A stretch of 64,000 bases of DNA from Lachnospiraceae bacterium MD335 (GTDB lineage: Bacteria; Bacillota; Clostridia; Lachnospirales; Lachnospiraceae): contig KE159628.1 in NCBI GenBank assembly GCA_000403335.2, positions 419,734 through 483,733 on the forward strand, written 5' to 3'. Shown here in pieces: positions 60,255 to 64,000 of the stretch (position 1 is the stretch's first letter; every line of letters starts with the position of its first letter). Under the pieces are notes generated by a model that worked only from the letters and a program-made list of their open reading frames with translations, was not told the DNA's origin and searched no databases. The position numbers and the translations under genes are program-made.

Positions 60255-61910
60255 ATGAGCAGGAAAAATCATCTATCGAATCAGAAAATAACCGCCCTCT
60301 ATTGCAGGATTTCCCTTGATGACGGCAGCCAGAATGAAAGCATGAGCATCTCGAACCAGAAACTTATGCTCAAAGATTACGCTGAAAAGAACGGTATGCC
60401 CCGGTACGAGTATTACGTGGACGACGGGTATACGGGAAGGAATTTCAACCGCCCTTCGTTTAAGCGTCTGATTGCCGACATTGAAGCGGGGAAGGTGGGC
60501 TGCGTGATAACCAAAGACCTTTCAAGGCTTGGGAGGAACTATATTGAAGCGGGCAGTTATATCGAAATCTTTTTCCCGAAACACAATGTAAGGTATATAG
60601 CGGTCACGGACGGCGTGGACAGCCTGACAAGGCAGGAAATGGACATTACGCCGTTTAAAAATATCCTGAATGATATGTACAGCCGGGATATTTCAAAGAA
60701 AGTGCTTGCCGGGCGCATGACACGCTCCCGCCAGGGGAAGTTTGGCGGCGGGCAGCCGCCCCTTGGCTTGATGCGTGACCCGGAGGAAAGGGGACACCTT
60801 ATCCTTGACCCGAACACTGCGCCGACTATCCGTAAAATCTATGACCTTGCCTTAAACGGCTGGGGGTGTATGCGGATAGCTAAACAACTGATGGAGGATA
60901 AAATCCCCATCACACGGGTAAAAAGCAATACGGAATGTGACGTGAATTATTATTCATGGGGGAGCGCACGGATTAGCCATATCCTGCGGAACCCGTTTTA
61001 CAAAGGCGCACATCTTGTCTGCCGGACGCACCAGAAAGGAATCCGCTCCAACACCTATGACATCATCCCCCGTGAGGAATGGGAAGTCCTTGAAGGCTGC
61101 CATGAAGCCATCGTAAGCCCGGAGGACTGGGAGAAGGTGCAGGAACTGATTGACCGCCGCCCTCCCATCATGGAGGGGAACGCCTGCCCCTTCTACAACC
61201 TGTTCCACGGCATTATCTACTGCGCCACCTGCGGGAAGTCCATGCAGGTACGCTATGAGAAAGTGGGCAGAACCGGGAAGAACCGCTTTACCGGCGAGGA
61301 ACGGGAGCCGATAGACAAGGCGTATTATATCTGCCAGACCTATAACCAGCTGGGAAAAAACGCCTGCACCAGCCACAAAGTGGAAGCAAGGGATTTATAT
61401 AACCTTGTATTGAAGGATATTCAGGAACTTGCGGCAATGGCGTTGAAAGACGTGGAATCGTTCTACCAGCGGATTAGCAGCCGCATGGAGCGGCGGTATC
61501 TGGCGGACGCTTCGGAGATGGAGAAGGAGCGGGAACGGCTGGAAGCAAGGAACCGGGAGATTGACGATATGTTCCTGAACCTGTATACCGACAAGGCAAA
61601 GGGAATCCTGTCCGAGCAGCGGTTTGTGAAGCTGACGGCGGCAATGGAGCGGGAACAGGAGGAAAACCAGAAGCAGCTTAAAGAATTGGCACTCTCCCTG
61701 CGCCGCTCCAATGAGCAGGAAAGTGATGTCCGCACCTTTATCCGGGAAATCCGGCAGTACGCCGCAGTCCGGGAACTGGACGAGGGTATCTTAAACCGCC
61801 TTATCAGCCGGATTCTGGTGGGGGAGGTGAAAAAGGTTGACGGGGAGAAGTTTCAGGAAATCAAAATCATTTATAACTTTGTCGGGGAGATACCGGCGGT
61901 AACAGAATAA
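60255..61910 (+). CDS. Large serine recombinase (TnpX/TndX-like)
   Basis: 551 residues. Catalytic domain with Ser20 in ALYCRISLDDG, VDDGYTGRNFNRPSFKRLI and KDLSRLGRNYIEAGSY. The recombinase domain follows (ISKKVLAGRMTRSRQGKFGG), then a zinc-ribbon (CATCGKSM ... CTSH), a coiled coil (EMEKERERLEARNREIDDMF) and a C-terminal domain. It looks intact and is the integrase of the element at 57,759-61,950. Confidence 0.93.
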   Translation: MSRKNHLSNQKITALYCRISLDDGSQNESMSISNQKLMLKDYAEKNGMPRYEYYVDDGYTGRNFNRPSFKRLIADIEAGKVGCVITKDLSRLGRNYIEAGSYIEIFFPKHNVRYIAVTDGVDSLTRQEMDITPFKNILNDMYSRDISKKVLAGRMTRSRQGKFGGGQPPLGLMRDPEERGHLILDPNTAPTIRKIYDLALNGWGCMRIAKQLMEDKIPITRVKSNTECDVNYYSWGSARISHILRNPFYKGAHLVCRTHQKGIRSNTYDIIPREEWEVLEGCHEAIVSPEDWEKVQELIDRRPPIMEGNACPFYNLFHGIIYCATCGKSMQVRYEKVGRTGKNRFTGEEREPIDKAYYICQTYNQLGKNACTSHKVEARDLYNLVLKDIQELAAMALKDVESFYQRISSRMERRYLADASEMEKERERLEARNREIDDMFLNLYTDKAKGILSEQRFVKLTAAMEREQEENQKQLKELALSLRRSNEQESDVRTFIREIRQYAAVRELDEGILNRLISRILVGEVKKVDGEKFQEIKIIYNFVGEIPAVTE

Positions 61911-61918
61911 CGGCAATG

Positions 61919-61950
61919 CCCTTCTCTCTTTTTGGGGGAAGGGTTTTCTT
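61919..61950 (+). terminator. Terminator after the serine recombinase gene
   Basis: CCCTTC and GAAGGG frame a short loop with T5, followed by a TTTTCTTTT run. Confidence 0.7.
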
Positions 61951-62011
61951 TTGCCTGCATAGGAAAAAGAAGCCGGTTCTCTATTCTCCGGCTTCCAGAA
62001 TAAACTGAAAT

Positions 62012-62536
62012 TTATCTATTCATCAATTCAAGAGTTTTTTCAAATGAAATACATTCTGCGTATCTTCCATTCCACATGAACTCATTATAATATCTATAAG
62101 ATTTTTCTGCTGTCATATACGCATTATCAAGCGTACTGTTTGTATTTGCTGGAACAATCATTTTAAGTCCATGCTCAAAACCACATTTCACTGTTGCATC
62201 TATACAATAATCTGTTTGCAGCCCTACAATAATAATTGTATCTTCATCTTTTTCATGCAGGTAGTCCAACAACCCCGTATCTTTGAAAGCACTGTTTACA
62301 TTTTTATCAAAAATACGCTCATTTGGCATTGGCTGAAATTCTTCGTATATTTCATAGCCTAATGCGCCTTTCGTTAATTTCTGTCCAGCACCATCATCAT
62401 GTCTAACATAAATAACTTCTATACCATTATTGCGCGCCTCTTTGATTAGTGTTTTAATACGATATACAAAAATCTCAAATTCGTATAAGTCATTAGTCAT
62501 AATTAAATTTTGAGTATCAACAATCAACAATATCAT
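62012..62536 (-). CDS. Isochorismatase-family cysteine hydrolase
   Basis: 174 residues. Asp in LLIVDTQNLIM, Lys near KGALGYEIYEEF and nucleophile Cys in GLQTDYCIDATVKCGFEHG give the D-K-C triad. It should hydrolyse a small amide or isochorismate-like substrate. ATG 62,536 follows GGGAGATAA. A decayed paralogue lies at 48,316. Confidence 0.9.
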   Translation of the reverse strand: MILLIVDTQNLIMTNDLYEFEIFVYRIKTLIKEARNNGIEVIYVRHDDGAGQKLTKGALGYEIYEEFQPMPNERIFDKNVNSAFKDTGLLDYLHEKDEDTIIIVGLQTDYCIDATVKCGFEHGLKMIVPANTNSTLDNAYMTAEKSYRYYNEFMWNGRYAECISFEKTLELMNR

Positions 62537-62580
62537 TCTATTATCTCCCAAATTCCGATTTATCTATTTTGCAACAAATT

Positions 62581-63453
62581 TTAGCATCCCAAAAGCTCCT
62601 GAACGGCTTCTTCCCAATATATTTCGGGGATATTGTACCAGTCGCATTTCCCGGTTTCTTCCCTGCAAAGCTCCATTGCCCTGCTCAATACCGTTCCATG
62701 GGAAATCTCCCCTGCAAGCATCCCGTATTTTGTCACCCGACACCAGTACGGTGCCGCATCCCAAAGCCCCGATTCTTCCATTTCCTTTATCACTTTTTTC
62801 TTATCGTAATCAAGGCTTATAAACTGATGCCCCCATTCTTCCCCCTTCTGGTACAGAATCATAAACTGGGCTTTTCCCCCGCTATATAAAGAAGCACCTA
62901 CCGAGCCGGGATTTAACAAAATCTTTCCTTTATGGGAAAAGCTTCCCTGAACATGGGTATGCCCGCATAGAATATACTGCCCTGCACACCTTTCCATAAT
63001 CCCTTTTGTATTTTCACCATCTGGAAACATTTTTTCATTATTCTTATCCGGCGAACCATGGCACGCCAGGATTGAGCCTGCCCCGTCAAATGTGATTTCA
63101 CGGCAGAGTGGAAGACTTTCAAAGAAACCAATATCCTTATCCGTCAGGTTTTTATAGCAATACTTCATTGCGCCTACCGTTGAATTTCCGTTTTTCCATA
63201 CGCAATTTTTATCGTATTTCCGGCTGATCCAGTAGTCTTCTTTATTTCCTTGCAGGAAAAAGCAGGTGTATTTTTCTTTCAAAGAATACAGAATTTCCAT
63301 CGTTTTTTGCGGGTAGGGAAATTCCCCCAAATAATCCCCCAGAAAAATAAATGCGCGGATTCCCATACCCAAAACATATTCCAGGCACTTTTGGAACGCT
63401 ATGTAATTACCGTGTATGTCGGAGAGGACAGCTATTTTTTTCATACAGACCAT
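62581..63453 (-). CDS. Calcineurin-like metallophosphoesterase
   Basis: 290 residues. Metal-binding motifs: DIHGN near the start, GDYLGEFPYPQ, GNKED, then CHGS and CGHTHVQGS, complete for a YfcE-like phosphodiesterase. A long C-terminal extension follows the core. ATG 63,453 follows AGGAGG. Substrate unknown. Confidence 0.9.
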   Translation of the reverse strand: MVCMKKIAVLSDIHGNYIAFQKCLEYVLGMGIRAFIFLGDYLGEFPYPQKTMEILYSLKEKYTCFFLQGNKEDYWISRKYDKNCVWKNGNSTVGAMKYCYKNLTDKDIGFFESLPLCREITFDGAGSILACHGSPDKNNEKMFPDGENTKGIMERCAGQYILCGHTHVQGSFSHKGKILLNPGSVGASLYSGGKAQFMILYQKGEEWGHQFISLDYDKKKVIKEMEESGLWDAAPYWCRVTKYGMLAGEISHGTVLSRAMELCREETGKCDWYNIPEIYWEEAVQELLGC

Positions 63454-63511
63454 ATCTTCCTCCTGCAAATCATCATTTTATGTTCTCTGCGACTTCCCGA
63501 CAAATGGGAAG

Positions 63512-63790
63512 TTATCGCTTTCTAATAATCCAATCGTCATCTTGAGTTTTTCTTTCTGCATAGTAGCCGCAAGGCATATCCTTTAAGGCGCTAACGGAGT
63601 TATCTAAATCAAAAACCCATTTTAGAGATACTAACTTTGCTTCATCTATTTCATGTGTTTCTCCACATAAAAATTGCCACATTCCGTCATCTTCATCATG
63701 TGATACATATAGAATAGGTGCTTGACGCTCCATTATATGGCAACAGATAATCGTAGCAGTATCGGGTGACTCATAAAAAGGAAATTCCAT
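63512..63790 (-). CDS. DUF2185-like small protein
   Basis: 92 residues (MEFPFYESPDTATIICCHIM, DDGMWQFLCGETHEIDEAKL, VFDLDNSVSALKDMPCGYYA). The WQFLCGETHEID pattern resembles DUF2185, a family of small proteins often in immunity loci. Start 63,790 follows AGGAG by eight bases; function unknown. Confidence 0.6.
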   Translation of the reverse strand: MEFPFYESPDTATIICCHIMERQAPILYVSHDEDDGMWQFLCGETHEIDEAKLVSLKWVFDLDNSVSALKDMPCGYYAERKTQDDDWIIRKR

Positions 63791-63829
63791 TTCTACTACT
63801 CCTAGTATAATAATGGTGTAGTCAATCAA

Positions 63830-64000
63830 GACTACTTGGTTAATATGTTTCTTTCTATAAATCAGATAACAGAAGAAGGGGTTCTTCCTTCATCAGATGT
63901 TATCCATAATAATCATGTCTGACGGCTCCTGATGGACACTAGATAAAACATAAGGTATCATCTCTTAGGATAGGACAAATAATGTATCACTCCTTGGGAT
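63830..64000. other. Noncoding end of window
   Basis: Two related 17-base units (GTATCATCTCTTAGGAT and GTATCACTCCTTGGGAT) lie near 63,952 and 63,984. No gene is seen. Confidence 0.4.

Overview
The window looks like accessory DNA from a Gram-positive gut Clostridium of the Lachnospiraceae type. The reasons are strong AGGAGG ribosome binding sites, many TTG and GTG starts, DUF3795 and CPBP families, Tn4451-like large serine recombinases, and integrative-element genes typical of that family. The genus cannot be fixed from sequence alone. Almost all of it is mobile DNA in layers, with few intact conjugation genes and many recombinase remnants.

Layout. 1-2,600: right end of an integrated element (small ribbon-helix-helix-like protein, XRE regulator with palindromic operators, and a compact Fst/par-like type I toxin locus), ending in the 3' half of a tRNA-Lys(CTT). 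2,700-9,600: debris made of tyrosine and serine recombinase fragments, an ABC exporter whose ATPase is cut, a probable mobilisation-gene remnant, a frameshifted AlbA/Schlafen-like regulator and a ParE/RelE toxin-antitoxin pair. 9,583-29,480: a degraded integrative conjugative element (ICE-A). It carries a truncated initiator-like gene, an Flp/Tad-like remnant, a MerR-controlled MFS/ABC/CPBP operon, a lantibiotic-type two-component/ABC resistance operon split by an IS4-family element, a dead Tn916-type integrase, a small RNA gene, and intact xis-int ending at a tRNA-Arg 3' fragment. 29,523-57,758: a second relative of the same ICE family (ICE-B), starting with an IS1634-family insertion and the intact initiator-like gene. 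Inserted in it are an HD-phosphohydrolase pair, a type II CBASS operon (CD-NTase, Cap2, Cap3, 2TM-SAVED effector) with a divergent AAA ATPase, a tRNA cluster, an Rpn nuclease, a YqaJ exonuclease, and a block of small enzymes and regulators. It ends with a second xis and a truncated int. 57,759-61,950: a serine-recombinase mobilisable element with decayed transfer genes. 62,012-64,000: isochorismatase, metallophosphoesterase and a DUF2185-like protein.

How parts work together. ICE-A and ICE-B lie head to tail. They share the initiator-like gene, a Cys-rich 400-residue protein with its zinc-ribbon partner, and a ~460-bp noncoding block directly upstream of xis. That block encodes a ~150-nt RNA with its own promoter, a cloverleaf-like core and a terminator. 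A third copy lies upstream of the YqaJ operon. A separate terminator-like leader hairpin precedes the Cys-rich module twice and the YqaJ operon once, so a shared RNA-level control of ICE genes is likely. ATTAGCA repeats sit on both sides of the tRNA-Arg core, as expected where two related elements are joined at one attachment site.

The most notable items are the three-copy RNA and leader, the par-like toxin locus with its direct repeats, a tRNA-Glu(TTC) gene carrying a ~50-bp palindromic insertion in its T loop, and the CBASS/HD defence cargo. All family assignments come from reading the sequence; no searches were run.
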